From DASUSH01 sp050996575 (GTDB lineage Bacteria > Actinomycetota > Thermoleophilia > Solirubrobacterales > 70-9): DNA of 22,295 nt. Numbering within the stretch: position 1 is the stretch's first letter; each line of letters starts with the position of its first letter. The translations under genes and the position numbers were made by a program. The notes below the pieces were generated by a model, which did not search any database, was not told the origin of the DNA, and was given only the letters and a program-made list of their open reading frames with translations. Positions 7,760-15,021 of this stretch are shown here, one piece after another. Location: NCBI GenBank assembly GCA_050996575.1, contig JBPCRS010000064.1, forward strand, positions 1 through 22,295, given 5' to 3'.

Positions 7760-8596
7760 TCGCTCGATTCCCGCGAGGTCGCCGCGGGTCTCGACCCTCT
7801 CATAGCCCGCACGGCGGCAGAGCTCGGAGACCGACGCCGCCTGGCCGGCGCCGACCTCGAGCGCGATCGCGCCGACGCGCCGCGGCTCGGCGACCGAGAG
7901 CTCGCCGAGCAGCGCCTCGATTGCCTCGAGCCCGGTCGGGCCGGGCACGAGCGCCGATTTCGGCTCGTATCGAGTGATCTCGGGCTCGAGCCCCTCCCAC
8001 TCTGCCTCGCTGACGTACGGAAGGTTGGCGACGAGCAGGTCGAAGCGACCACTCGCCGGCAGGCTTCCCGGCTCGAAGCGCACGCGGTCGGCAACTCCGC
8101 AGAGGATCGCGTTCTCTTTGGCGAGCTCGAGCGCGACCGGCGATGTGTCGGTAGCAACGACGCTCGCCCCCGGCAGCTCGTCGGCGATCGCCAGGGCCAC
8201 GGCACCTGAGCCGGTGCCGACGTCGAGAAACCTAAAGGGGACAGTCCCCTTTAGGTTTGCGTGCTCAAGGGCGATCTCGACGAGGAGCTCGGTTTCGGGG
8301 CGCGGGATCAACGCGCGGCCGTCGACGAGGAGGTCGAGGTGGCGGAAACCCTTGCGGCGGAGGATGTAGGCGACGGGCTCGCGGGCGACCCGGCGGCGGA
8401 TCATCTCGGCAAAGGTGCGACCGGATCCGGGCGGCAGCGGCGTCGTGGGTTCGGCGGCGAGGGTGGTTCGAGCGATCCCGCTCGCGGCGGAGAGCAGCAG
8501 CTCCGCGTCGAGCCGCGGCGTGCCCGCTCCGGCGGCGCGGATCGCACCGATCGCGCCCTCGAGCGCATCGCCGACGCTTGCCCGGCCGGCGCTCAG
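7736..8596 (-). CDS. prmC: Peptide chain release factor N5-glutamine methyltransferase (HemK/PrmC)
   Basis: PrmC methylates the glutamine of the GGQ motif of release factors with S-adenosylmethionine. The N-terminal helical domain (VGDALEGAI...LDAELLLSAA) and the Rossmann methyltransferase domain with FLDVGTGSGAVALAIA (123-138) are present. The NPPY catalytic motif reads NLPY (191-194), a departure. No ATG, GTG or TTG was found upstream of the ATG at 8404, and starting there would remove the N-terminal domain. A CTG at 8596 overlaps the prfA stop (CTGA) and gives 286 aa, the normal family length, so it is proposed as a coupled start. Residues 114-123 (NLKGTVPFRF) are encoded by a perfect palindrome that looks inserted. 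It directly follows prfA, its substrate gene. Confidence 0.88.
   Translation of the reverse strand: MSAGRASVGDALEGAIGAIRAAGAGTPRLDAELLLSAASGIARTTLAAEPTTPLPPGSGRTFAEMIRRRVAREPVAYILRRKGFRHLDLLVDGRALIPRPETELLVEIALEHANLKGTVPFRFLDVGTGSGAVALAIADELPGASVVATDTSPVALELAKENAILCGVADRVRFEPGSLPASGRFDLLVANLPYVSEAEWEGLEPEITRYEPKSALVPGPTGLEAIEALLGELSVAEPRRVGAIALEVGAGQAASVSELCRRAGYERVETRGDLAGIERVVLADHT
8228..8258. repeat. Perfect 31-bp palindrome (REP/MITE-like) inside prmC
   Basis: Two 15-base arms, aaacctaaaggggac and its exact reverse complement, flank a single central base. The element is in frame and supplies about ten codons just before the SAM-binding motif of prmC. It is AT-richer than its surroundings. 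Its form resembles repetitive extragenic palindromes moved by IS200-like (RAYT) transposases, but only one copy is in the window. Confidence 0.8.
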
Positions 8597-9687
8597 CGCT
8601 CTGATCCGTCCGCGACCTCGGCGGCCTCGGCCTGAGCCTCGAGCCGGGCCCGCTTCTCGGCGTCGGAGAGGGTGTCCGTGAACTCGCGCAGATCGCCGCC
8701 GAGGATCGCTTCGAGCGCATGCGAGGTGTGCTTGACGCGGTGGTCGGTGACCCGGCCCTGGGGGAAGTTGTAGGTGCGGATCTTCTCCGAGCGCTCGCCG
8801 CTGCCGACCTGTGCCCGGCGCTCGGCGGAGATCTCGGCCTGCTGCTCGGCGATCGCGCGCTCGAGCATCCGCGCGCGCAGCACGCGCATCGCCTTCTCAC
8901 GGTTTTGCAACTGCGATTTCTCGTCCTGCATCGAAACGACGATCCCGGTCGGCTCGTGGGTGATCCGCACGGCCGAGTCGGTTGTGTTGACCGACTGCCC
9001 GCCCGGGCCCGACGAGCGGTAGACATCGATCGCCAGGTCGTTGGGGTCGAGGTCGATGTCGACATCCTCGGCTTCGGGCAGGACCGCGACGGTCGCGGTC
9101 GAGGTGTGGATTCGACCTTGCGACTCGGTCTTTGGGACGCGCTGAACGCGATGGGTGCCGCCCTCGAACTTGAACACCGAGTAGGCGCCGTCGCCCTTGA
9201 TCGCGAAGGTCGCCTCCTTGAAGCCGCCGACCTCGGCCGGCGAGGAGGAGATCACCTCGGTCTTGAAGCCGCGCTCCTCGGCGTAGCGACTGAGCATCTT
9301 GTAGAGGTCGCCGGCGAACAGGGCGGCCTCGTCACCGCCGGTGCCGGCGCGAATCTCGACGAGCACGTTCTTGTCGTCGTTGGGATCGCGCTCGACCATC
9401 GCCAGTCGAAGCCGCTCCTCGAGCTCGGCGAGGCGCTCCGGCGCCTCGGCGACGACGGCACGAAGCTCGGCGTCCTCACCGTCCTCGGCGAGCATCTCGC
9501 GGGCGCCGGCGAGATCGTCGGCGAGAACGCGGTACTCGCCCGCCAACTCGCGCGCGGGCTGAAGCTCGCGATAGGCGCGTCCGACCTCGGCGTAGCGCTC
9601 GCGGTCGGCGATCACTTCGGGGTCGGACATATCGCGTTCGAGATCGCCGAAGCGGCTCTCGATCTGCTTGACGAGTCGATCGATCAT
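8593..9687 (-). CDS. prfA: Peptide chain release factor 1
   Basis: RF1 reads UAA and UAG stop codons and triggers hydrolysis of peptidyl-tRNA in the ribosome. The 364-residue length is normal. The codon-recognition motif is VPKTE (PKT at 185-187, the P-x-T type of RF1 rather than the SPF of RF2), and the catalytic motif is SSGPGGQSVN (GGQ at 229-231). The ATG at 9687 is chosen because the family starts M-x-D-x-L just there; the ATG at 9726 would add 13 unrelated residues. Neither has a strong ribosome binding site. The stop overlaps the proposed prmC start, fitting the functional link. Upstream lie divergent RTX genes rather than rpmE, which normally sits beside it. Confidence 0.97.
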   Translation of the reverse strand: MIDRLVKQIESRFGDLERDMSDPEVIADRERYAEVGRAYRELQPARELAGEYRVLADDLAGAREMLAEDGEDAELRAVVAEAPERLAELEERLRLAMVERDPNDDKNVLVEIRAGTGGDEAALFAGDLYKMLSRYAEERGFKTEVISSSPAEVGGFKEATFAIKGDGAYSVFKFEGGTHRVQRVPKTESQGRIHTSTATVAVLPEAEDVDIDLDPNDLAIDVYRSSGPGGQSVNTTDSAVRITHEPTGIVVSMQDEKSQLQNREKAMRVLRARMLERAIAEQQAEISAERRAQVGSGERSEKIRTYNFPQGRVTDHRVKHTSHALEAILGGDLREFTDTLSDAEKRARLEAQAEAAEVADGSER

Positions 9688-9733
9688 CGCTTGATTGTTA
9701 CTCAGGCCAAGGGGAACTCGGGGCATGCGGCTC

Positions 9734-9762
9734 GAGGTGTGAGAAAGTCGCCCCTGGGTGAG
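9734..9762 (+). promoter_or_regulatory. Candidate shared upstream element of RTX paralog 2
   Basis: The element starts GAGGTGT and ends GGTGAG with 16 bases between. The same two blocks with the same 16-base gap occur at 10596-10624 before paralog 3. It lies 90 bases before the start of paralog 2, against 86 bases in paralog 3. It could be a promoter, operator or 5' leader element. Confidence 0.5.
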
Positions 9763-9823
9763 CGCCTCGCGCGCTCTTCAAGGGGCACGATCAAGGCCCG
9801 GAAGGCAACGAGCAGGAGGGAAA

Positions 9824-10582
9824 ATGTTCCGCAAGCTGATCTCAATCGGAACCGCCGTGATTGCTTTGGCGGTGATCGCAGGCCCAGCCGAGGCCCAGGC
9901 GGCGAAATGCTTCGGCAAGAAACCGACGATCGTCGGCACGAACGGCAAGGACAAGATCACCGGCACCTCGGGCAAGGACGTGATCGTCACCCTCGACGGC
10001 AACGACGTGGTCCAGTCGAAGTCAAACGACGATTTCGTCTGTCTCGGCGACGGCGACGACTTCGCCGGCACCAGTCGCGGGTTCGACAAAATCGAAGGCG
10101 GCGAGGGCGCGGACGAGATCCACGGCGGTGGCAAGCAGGGCCAGCCGGACCCGGGTGACGGCGACACGATCATCGGCGGGCCCGGCAACGACTTCCTCGA
10201 TGGAACTCGCGGCGAGCTCGACGACAAGATCGAGGGCGGCGACGGAGACGACTTCATCCAGGGCGGGGAGTTCGCCGATGGCGGCGACGGCGACGACGAA
10301 ATAACCATGGAGGGCCAGGTCTCGGACAACAAGACCGACCGGGTCTTCGGCGGTGAGGGCAACGACGTGATCGACGCCGACTTCGACGGCAGCCCGGCCG
10401 TGATCCACGGCGGGCTCGGAGCCGACCGGCTGAGCGGCAACGACGGCGACGACGAGCTCTTCGGTGACGACGGAGACGACGTGCTCGACGGCGGTCTCGG
10501 TACCGACAGCCTCGATGGAGGCCTCGGCAACGACTCCTGCTCGGCCACGGCCGGCTCGACCAAGACCGGCTGCGAGACGTAG
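9824..10582 (+). CDS. Secreted RTX-type calcium-binding repeat protein, paralog 2
   Basis: This 252-residue protein starts MFRKLISIGTAVIALAVIAG, a signal peptide ending near AEAQA, then KCFGKKPTIV and about 18 imperfect GGxGxD-type repeats. No enzymatic domain is visible. Cysteines lie at 29, 73, 239 and 250; the first pair is 44 residues apart as in both paralogs. The ATG at 9824 is chosen because AGGAGGG lies just before it and the signal peptide starts there; the ATG at 9758 would precede it with a charged stretch. It is followed 99 bases later by paralog 3 in the same direction. It is divergent from prfA. The role is unknown; calcium-stabilised extracellular folding is expected from the family. 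Confidence 0.88.
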   Translation: MFRKLISIGTAVIALAVIAGPAEAQAAKCFGKKPTIVGTNGKDKITGTSGKDVIVTLDGNDVVQSKSNDDFVCLGDGDDFAGTSRGFDKIEGGEGADEIHGGGKQGQPDPGDGDTIIGGPGNDFLDGTRGELDDKIEGGDGDDFIQGGEFADGGDGDDEITMEGQVSDNKTDRVFGGEGNDVIDADFDGSPAVIHGGLGADRLSGNDGDDELFGDDGDDVLDGGLGTDSLDGGLGNDSCSATAGSTKTGCET

Positions 10583-10595
10583 TACGCATCTAGAT

Positions 10596-10624
10596 GAGGT
10601 GTCGCAAGCTCACACCTTGGTGAG
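10596..10624 (+). promoter_or_regulatory. Candidate shared upstream element of RTX paralog 3
   Basis: The sequence starts GAGGTGT and ends GGTGAG with the same 16-base gap as at 9734-9762. Here GGTGT can pair with ACACC inside the element, giving a small hairpin. A GATAAT hexamer at 10648-10653 could be the -10 box of the gene that starts at 10682. Confidence 0.5.
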
Positions 10625-10681
10625 TGCGGCAAGGCCTCCAGGCAAGCGATAATCGACTCGACACCTACAAGAGGAGTCGAG

Positions 10682-11395
10682 ATGACCCTGACAGCCAATT
10701 CCCCATCAATGCCGATCGCTCTGAGCCTTGCGATTGCTGCATTCGCGCTCGTGATCGTCTCGGCCCCCGCCGACGCGGCCAACCGCTGCTTCGGCGAGCG
10801 CGCGACGATCGTCGCCGGGCCGAATGACACCCGAGTCAACGGCACCGACGGCAACGACGTGATCGTCACCGGCGACCGCAACACGATCGTCAACGCCGGG
10901 GAGGGCTTCGACCTGATCTGCGGCGGAGACGGCGACGACGAGCTGCACGAGGGCGACGGAACGGGCAAGACCAGCGGCGGAGACGGCGACGACCTGCTCG
11001 ACGGGCGGCGCGGCGAGCGCGGCGAGGTCCTGATCGGCGGCCAGGGCGACGACGAGCTGCTCGGGGGAGAGCGCCTCTCCGGCGGCGCCGGCAACGACCT
11101 GATCGACGGAACCGGTTACGTCAACGACCGCACCGTCGACCAGATCGACGGCGGCGCCGGGGAGGACACGATCCGCGGTGACGAGACCGGCAACGAGGAG
11201 GACTTGCTCGCCGGCGGCCCCGACAACGACACGATCGAAGGCCTCGACGGCAACGACACGATCTTCGGCGAACACGGCGACGACTACCTCGACGGTGGTG
11301 CAGGCCGCGACGATCTCGACGGCGGGGCGGGCAACGACACGTGCGACGAAGGCCCTAACTCGGGTTCACTCGTCGGCTGCGAGATCCACGCCTGA
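10682..11395 (+). CDS. Secreted RTX-type calcium-binding repeat protein, paralog 3
   Basis: This 237-residue protein has a signal peptide (about 1-33, hydrophobic core LSLAIAAFALVIV), then NRCFGERATIVAG and GGxGxD-type repeats (GGDGDDLLDG, GGAGNDLIDG, GGAGRDDLDGG). It is closest to paralog 1: both carry LDGRRGE, LLGGE and IDGTGY with NDR three residues later. Cysteines are at 36, 80, 221 and 233. GAGGAG lies 5 bases before the ATG. The stop is 2 bases from the convergent yqhQ stop, within the palindrome CCTGAGCTCAGG. No catalytic or anchoring domain is visible. Together with paralog 2 it forms a tandem pair inserted between yqhQ and prfA. Confidence 0.88.
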   Translation: MTLTANSPSMPIALSLAIAAFALVIVSAPADAANRCFGERATIVAGPNDTRVNGTDGNDVIVTGDRNTIVNAGEGFDLICGGDGDDELHEGDGTGKTSGGDGDDLLDGRRGERGEVLIGGQGDDELLGGERLSGGAGNDLIDGTGYVNDRTVDQIDGGAGEDTIRGDETGNEEDLLAGGPDNDTIEGLDGNDTIFGEHGDDYLDGGAGRDDLDGGAGNDTCDEGPNSGSLVGCEIHA

Positions 11396-11397
11396 GC

Positions 11398-12426
11398 TCA
11401 GGCGACGATCTCGATCTGCTCCTCGGCGGCCTGCTCCTCGGGGTTCTCGATCGCCAACACAGCCTCGAGCGATGCGATCGCGACGGCGAGTTGGTCGCGG
11501 TCGGGCTCGCGAGTGGTCAGGTTCTGGAGCATCAGTCCGGGCCACATCAGGCCTCGGACCCAGCGCTTGCCGCGGTTCTTGCCCGCCCACTTGATCACCT
11601 CGTAGGAGAGCCCGGCGATCAGCGGAATGCCGAGGATCCGCGAGGCGAGCAGCCAATACCACTCGGGCAGCCCGATCGGGGCGAATACGAAGATCGCGAG
11701 CACCATCACGATCAGCAGGAAGCTCGTCCCGCAGCGCGGATGCAGGCGCGAGTAGGTCTCCGCTCGGGCCGGGATCAGCCGATCGCCGGCCTCGTAGCAG
11801 GAGATCGTCTTGTGCTCGGCGCCGTGGTACTCGAACACCCGGCGCAGATCGCGAAGCCGGCTGATCGCGACGATGTAGCCGATGAAGATCGCCGTCCGCA
11901 GGATCCCCTCGACGAGCCAGAAGAGGAGCGCCGACCCGAGTTGGTCCTTGATCAGGCTGGTCAGGCCGACCGGGATGACGAAGAAGAGGCCGATCGCCAT
12001 CGCCAGCGATAGCGCGATCGTCAGCGCCCAGGTAAGTCCGCCGATCTCCTCCGGCTCCTCGCCCTCCTCCTCGGCGACGAGCTGCGCGTTGGCGGAGATG
12101 CCGAGTGCCCGAAAGCCGATCTTCAGCGATTCGCCGAGGGCGACGACCCCGCGGATCACGGGAAGCCTGAGAACGCGGTGGCGCTTCGCCCAGGAGACGA
12201 TCGGCTCGGTCGTGACCTCGATCTCGCCGAGCGCGTCGGGACCTGCCTGCTCGGGCGCCGGAGCACGGACGGCAACGGCCCAGGTCGAGACGCCGCGCAT
12301 CATCACTCCCTCGAGCACGGCCTGGCCACCCAACGGCGCGTCGCGGCTGGCGACGGGAAGACCGTCAGGCATCAGCTGCTCGGCCAGCGCGGGGCCGGTG
12401 TCCGGCATGGCCCCGTTGCCGCCCAT
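11398..12426 (-). CDS. yqhQ: YqhQ-like DUF1385 membrane protein
   Basis: The DUF1385 family is marked here by GGQAVLEGVMMRG (33-45), then hydrophobic helices, EYHGAEHKTISCYEAG, HPRCGTSFL and a late LTTREPD. The histidine- and glutamate-rich motifs suggest metal binding, but the biochemical role is not established. The ATG at 12426 is chosen because it lies after the rpmE stop (14 bases); an ATG at 12501 would start inside rpmE. Alternative starts at 12408 (MPDTGP) or 12369 (MPDGLP) are possible and no clear ribosome binding site separates them. It probably shares a transcript with rpmE, a pairing common in Gram-positive genomes. Confidence 0.9.
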   Translation of the reverse strand: MGGNGAMPDTGPALAEQLMPDGLPVASRDAPLGGQAVLEGVMMRGVSTWAVAVRAPAPEQAGPDALGEIEVTTEPIVSWAKRHRVLRLPVIRGVVALGESLKIGFRALGISANAQLVAEEEGEEPEEIGGLTWALTIALSLAMAIGLFFVIPVGLTSLIKDQLGSALLFWLVEGILRTAIFIGYIVAISRLRDLRRVFEYHGAEHKTISCYEAGDRLIPARAETYSRLHPRCGTSFLLIVMVLAIFVFAPIGLPEWYWLLASRILGIPLIAGLSYEVIKWAGKNRGKRWVRGLMWPGLMLQNLTTREPDRDQLAVAIASLEAVLAIENPEEQAAEEQIEIVA

Positions 12427-12439
12427 TACTGAGTGACCG

Positions 12440-12646
12440 TCACTTGTCGCGCTTGGCGGCGCGGCGCTTGAAGCGCTCGACTCGGCCGCCCGTGTCGACA
12501 AGCTTCTGCTTGCCGGTGTAGAACGGATGGCACTCAGAGCAGATCTCGACGTGGAGATCTGCCTTGGTCGAGCGCGTGTAGAACTCGTTGCCGCACGAGC
12601 AGCGCACGTGGGCCATGACGTATTCGGGGTGAACGCCTTGCTGCAT
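12440..12646 (-). CDS. rpmE: 50S ribosomal protein L31 (zinc-binding form)
   Basis: This 68-residue large-subunit protein starts MQQGVHPEYVMAHVRCSCGN. It carries the C-x-C and C-x2-C cysteines (CSC and CSEC) that bind zinc in the C+ type of L31, and the conserved HPFYTGKQKLVDTGGRVERF. A zinc-free paralog, often made under zinc limitation, is not in this window. The start is supported by homology. A TAGAAT box ends 8 bases before the ATG and there is no ribosome binding site, so the mRNA may be leaderless. Confidence 0.97.
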   Translation of the reverse strand: MQQGVHPEYVMAHVRCSCGNEFYTRSTKADLHVEICSECHPFYTGKQKLVDTGGRVERFKRRAAKRDK

Positions 12647-12654
12647 CGCCGCTC

Positions 12655-12660
12655 ATTCTA
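12655..12660 (-). promoter_or_regulatory. -10 box (TAGAAT) of a probable leaderless rpmE promoter
   Basis: On the minus strand TAGAAT is followed by 8 bases and then the rpmE ATG. It matches the TANNNT form of actinobacterial -10 boxes. No good -35 hexamer is visible. Confidence 0.5.
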
Positions 12661-12815
12661 CCGGCCGCCCTACGCCTGGATGAGTAAATCCACGCCGCCA
12701 CCGAGCGGATTAGGCCGATCGGATATCGCGGTGCAGTAGTTCCTACGGAGCGGGACCGGGCGCGACCGGCCGATACGCTTACCAGGCGGACGGGGCAAGG
12801 GCTCCGGAGACACGG

Positions 12816-14876
12816 ATGCGAAACGCGAAGCTGGCCGAAAGGAATCGAGGCTTGGCCCTCCTGGGCGGAGGAGTCCTCGCCCTGGCGTTCTCGCTCTACG
12901 CCGCGCACGTGTTCTTCGACATGGGCGGCGAGGGCATCGAGCCCGTTTTCGACCACTGGCTCTACGCCGGGTTGATGGCCGGCAGTTCGATTGCCTGCCT
13001 GGCGCGAGCCGCTTCGCGCCCGGAGCAAAGAACCGCCTGGGCGCTGATCGGCCTCGCTCTACTTGGCTTCGCGCTCGGCGATATCTACTGGAACGAGGTG
13101 ATCTCGGACAACCCCGGGTCGACCTTCTTCTCCCCCGCCGACGCCGGCTACCTCGCCTTCTACCCGCTCGCCCTGGCGGGGATCGTTCTTATCGTCTCCG
13201 ACCGGCTTCGCGGTCGCAGTCCGGGACTCTGGCTCGACGCCGCCACGGTCGCGCTCGCGGTCGCCACAATCGGCTCGGCGATCGTGATCGAGGCGGTCGC
13301 CGAAGGCCTCGGCGACGACCTCAGCGCGCTCGCGGAGGGCCTCACATATCCGATCGCCGACATACTCCTGCTCGCCTTTCTCGCCGCGGTCGTCGTGATC
13401 ACCGGTCGCCGCCCGGGCGCCGCGGTCGGGCTGCTCGTCGCCGGGCTCGCGGTGACGGGGCTCGCCGACGCGGTCTACGCCTACGAACTGAGTGCCGGCA
13501 ACTACGTGGAGGGCACCTGGCTCGACCTGCTCTGGCCGGGGTCGGCGCTGCTGATCGCCGCCGCCGCATGGGCGCCGGCGCGTGAGCCGGTTACCGCGCG
13601 ACCCCCACACGGCTGGCGGGTGCTGCTCGTCTCGGGCACGGTTGGCGCCGCGGTCTGCGCGCTCTACATCTACGAGCGCACGATCGGCTCCGACCCCGTT
13701 TCCGACGTCCTGCTCTTGCTGACGACGCTCGCCGTGCTCGCCAGGCTGGCGCTCGCATTCGGCGAGAACCAGCGGCTGATCACGCGGATCGGCCACGACC
13801 CGCTGACCGGGCTGCCCAACCGCGGCCAACTCGAGATCGACCTACGCGAGGCGATCACAGGCGATTCCGGTGCGCACGTGCTCGGCCTGCTCGACCTCGA
13901 CGGCTTCAAGCGCTACAACGACAGCTTCGGACATCCGGCCGGAGATGCGCTTTTGGAGCGCCTGGCGCGCCGTCTCGACGACAGCCTCGGAGGCGCCGGC
14001 AGCGCCTACCGGGTCGGCGGTGACGAATTCTGCGTGCTCGTCAACAGCAAGGGCGACGGCGCCGCGGAAAAGCTCGACGGAATCAACGTCGCCTTCTCCG
14101 AGCGCGGCCACGGATTCGAGGTCTCGAGCTCGCTCGGTTTGGTCGAGCTGCCGAGAGAGGCCGAGAGCCCGGAGGCCGCGATCCAGCTCGCAGACCGCCG
14201 GATGTACGAGCGCAAGTCGGCATCGCGCCTGACCGCCGAGGAGCAGGCCGTAGCGGTGCTGAGGGGCGCTCAGCGCGAGCGAGCGCCAGAGCTCTCGATC
14301 CACACCGACGACGTCTCCGAGCTCGCGGTGGCCGTCGGGCGGCATATCGGGCTCGACATCGACGAGCTGGCGCTACTCGAGCGCGCCGCCGAGCTTCACG
14401 ACATCGGCAAGGTTGCGATTCCCGACGCGATCCTAGAGAAGGCAGGGCCGCTGACCGAATCCGAGCGCGCGTTCATCCGCCGCCACCCGGTTGTCGGCGA
14501 GCGGATCGCCGCCTCGGCACCGGACCTGATCCCGGCCGCGCGGATCATCCGCTCGAGCCACGAGTGTTTCGACGGCAGCGGCTATCCGGACGGCCTCGAG
14601 GGCGACGAGATCCCGATCGCGTCGCAGATCATCCACATCTGTGACGCCTACTGCGCGATGACCCGCCCGCGCCCATACTCGACCGCGGTCAGCCCGCGCG
14701 AGGCGTTGCTCGAGCTTCGCCGCTGCGCCGCAACCCAGTTCGACCCGGTCGTCGTCGCCGCCTTCGGGCAATCGATGGCGCAGGGCGGACCGGCGCTCGC
14801 CCCGGCCAAGCGCGCGGCCGAGAGCGACTCCCTCGCCGGTTGGTTCGTTCCGCGCCCGCGCGGCTTGGCGCGGTAG
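12816..14876 (+). CDS. Membrane-bound GGDEF and HD-GYP cyclic-di-GMP enzyme
   Basis: This 686-residue protein has about ten hydrophobic helices (12-315), then a GGDEF domain and an HD-GYP domain. GGDEF makes cyclic-di-GMP; its motif is intact (VGGDEF, GGDEF at 401-405), preceded by HDPLTGLPNR (327-336). The inhibitory RxxD site five residues before GGDEF is absent (GGAG instead). HD-GYP degrades cyclic-di-GMP; ELHDIGK (His528-Asp529), HPVVGE (His557) and DGSGYP (GYP 589-591) are present. The usual HHE reads SHE at 581-583. Both activities look possible, so the net output may depend on the membrane sensor. GGAG lies 7 bases before the ATG. It is divergent from rpmE and followed by a GAF-like gene. 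Confidence 0.94.
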   Translation: MRNAKLAERNRGLALLGGGVLALAFSLYAAHVFFDMGGEGIEPVFDHWLYAGLMAGSSIACLARAASRPEQRTAWALIGLALLGFALGDIYWNEVISDNPGSTFFSPADAGYLAFYPLALAGIVLIVSDRLRGRSPGLWLDAATVALAVATIGSAIVIEAVAEGLGDDLSALAEGLTYPIADILLLAFLAAVVVITGRRPGAAVGLLVAGLAVTGLADAVYAYELSAGNYVEGTWLDLLWPGSALLIAAAAWAPAREPVTARPPHGWRVLLVSGTVGAAVCALYIYERTIGSDPVSDVLLLLTTLAVLARLALAFGENQRLITRIGHDPLTGLPNRGQLEIDLREAITGDSGAHVLGLLDLDGFKRYNDSFGHPAGDALLERLARRLDDSLGGAGSAYRVGGDEFCVLVNSKGDGAAEKLDGINVAFSERGHGFEVSSSLGLVELPREAESPEAAIQLADRRMYERKSASRLTAEEQAVAVLRGAQRERAPELSIHTDDVSELAVAVGRHIGLDIDELALLERAAELHDIGKVAIPDAILEKAGPLTESERAFIRRHPVVGERIAASAPDLIPAARIIRSSHECFDGSGYPDGLEGDEIPIASQIIHICDAYCAMTRPRPYSTAVSPREALLELRRCAATQFDPVVVAAFGQSMAQGGPALAPAKRAAESDSLAGWFVPRPRGLAR

Positions 14877-14967
14877 CCCCAATTTGAAGCCAACTCGGTG
14901 CCTTTCTCGATCCGCCGCGTTACATAGGTTGAGTGAACGCGGGCCGCCTGGAGTCGATCCGGACCAT

Positions 14968-14991
14968 GCGCCAGACTCACGGTTCTGGCGC
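14968..14991 (+). other. Inverted repeat between the GGDEF/HD-GYP and GAF genes
   Basis: GCGCCAGA and TCTGGCGC form a perfect 8-bp stem around an 8-base loop. There is no T-run after it. It may be a terminator of the upstream gene or a leader hairpin 30 bases before the GAF-like gene. The rest of this 145-base gap shows nothing recognisable. Confidence 0.4.
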
Positions 14992-15021
14992 CGCTGCCGA
15001 TAAAGCGTCTGAGAGTTACTG

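Noticed and set aside
7740..8205. Long upstream extension of RTX paralog 1 across prmC
   Set aside because: The signal peptide and conserved family start lie at 7671; the extra part is prmC read in another frame.
9778..11094. Long minus-strand reading frame opposite RTX paralogs 2 and 3
   Set aside because: It is a Ser/Pro-rich mirror of the repeat DNA; the plus-strand genes have signal peptides and ribosome binding sites.
6900..11390. The repeated DNA of the RTX genes as a CRISPR-like array
   Set aside because: Repeats are imperfect 27-base codon units encoding GGxGxD motifs with no spacers.
12432..12444. 13-base palindrome AGTGAC-C-GTCACT between rpmE and yqhQ
   Set aside because: It covers the rpmE stop, has almost no loop and is short enough to be chance.
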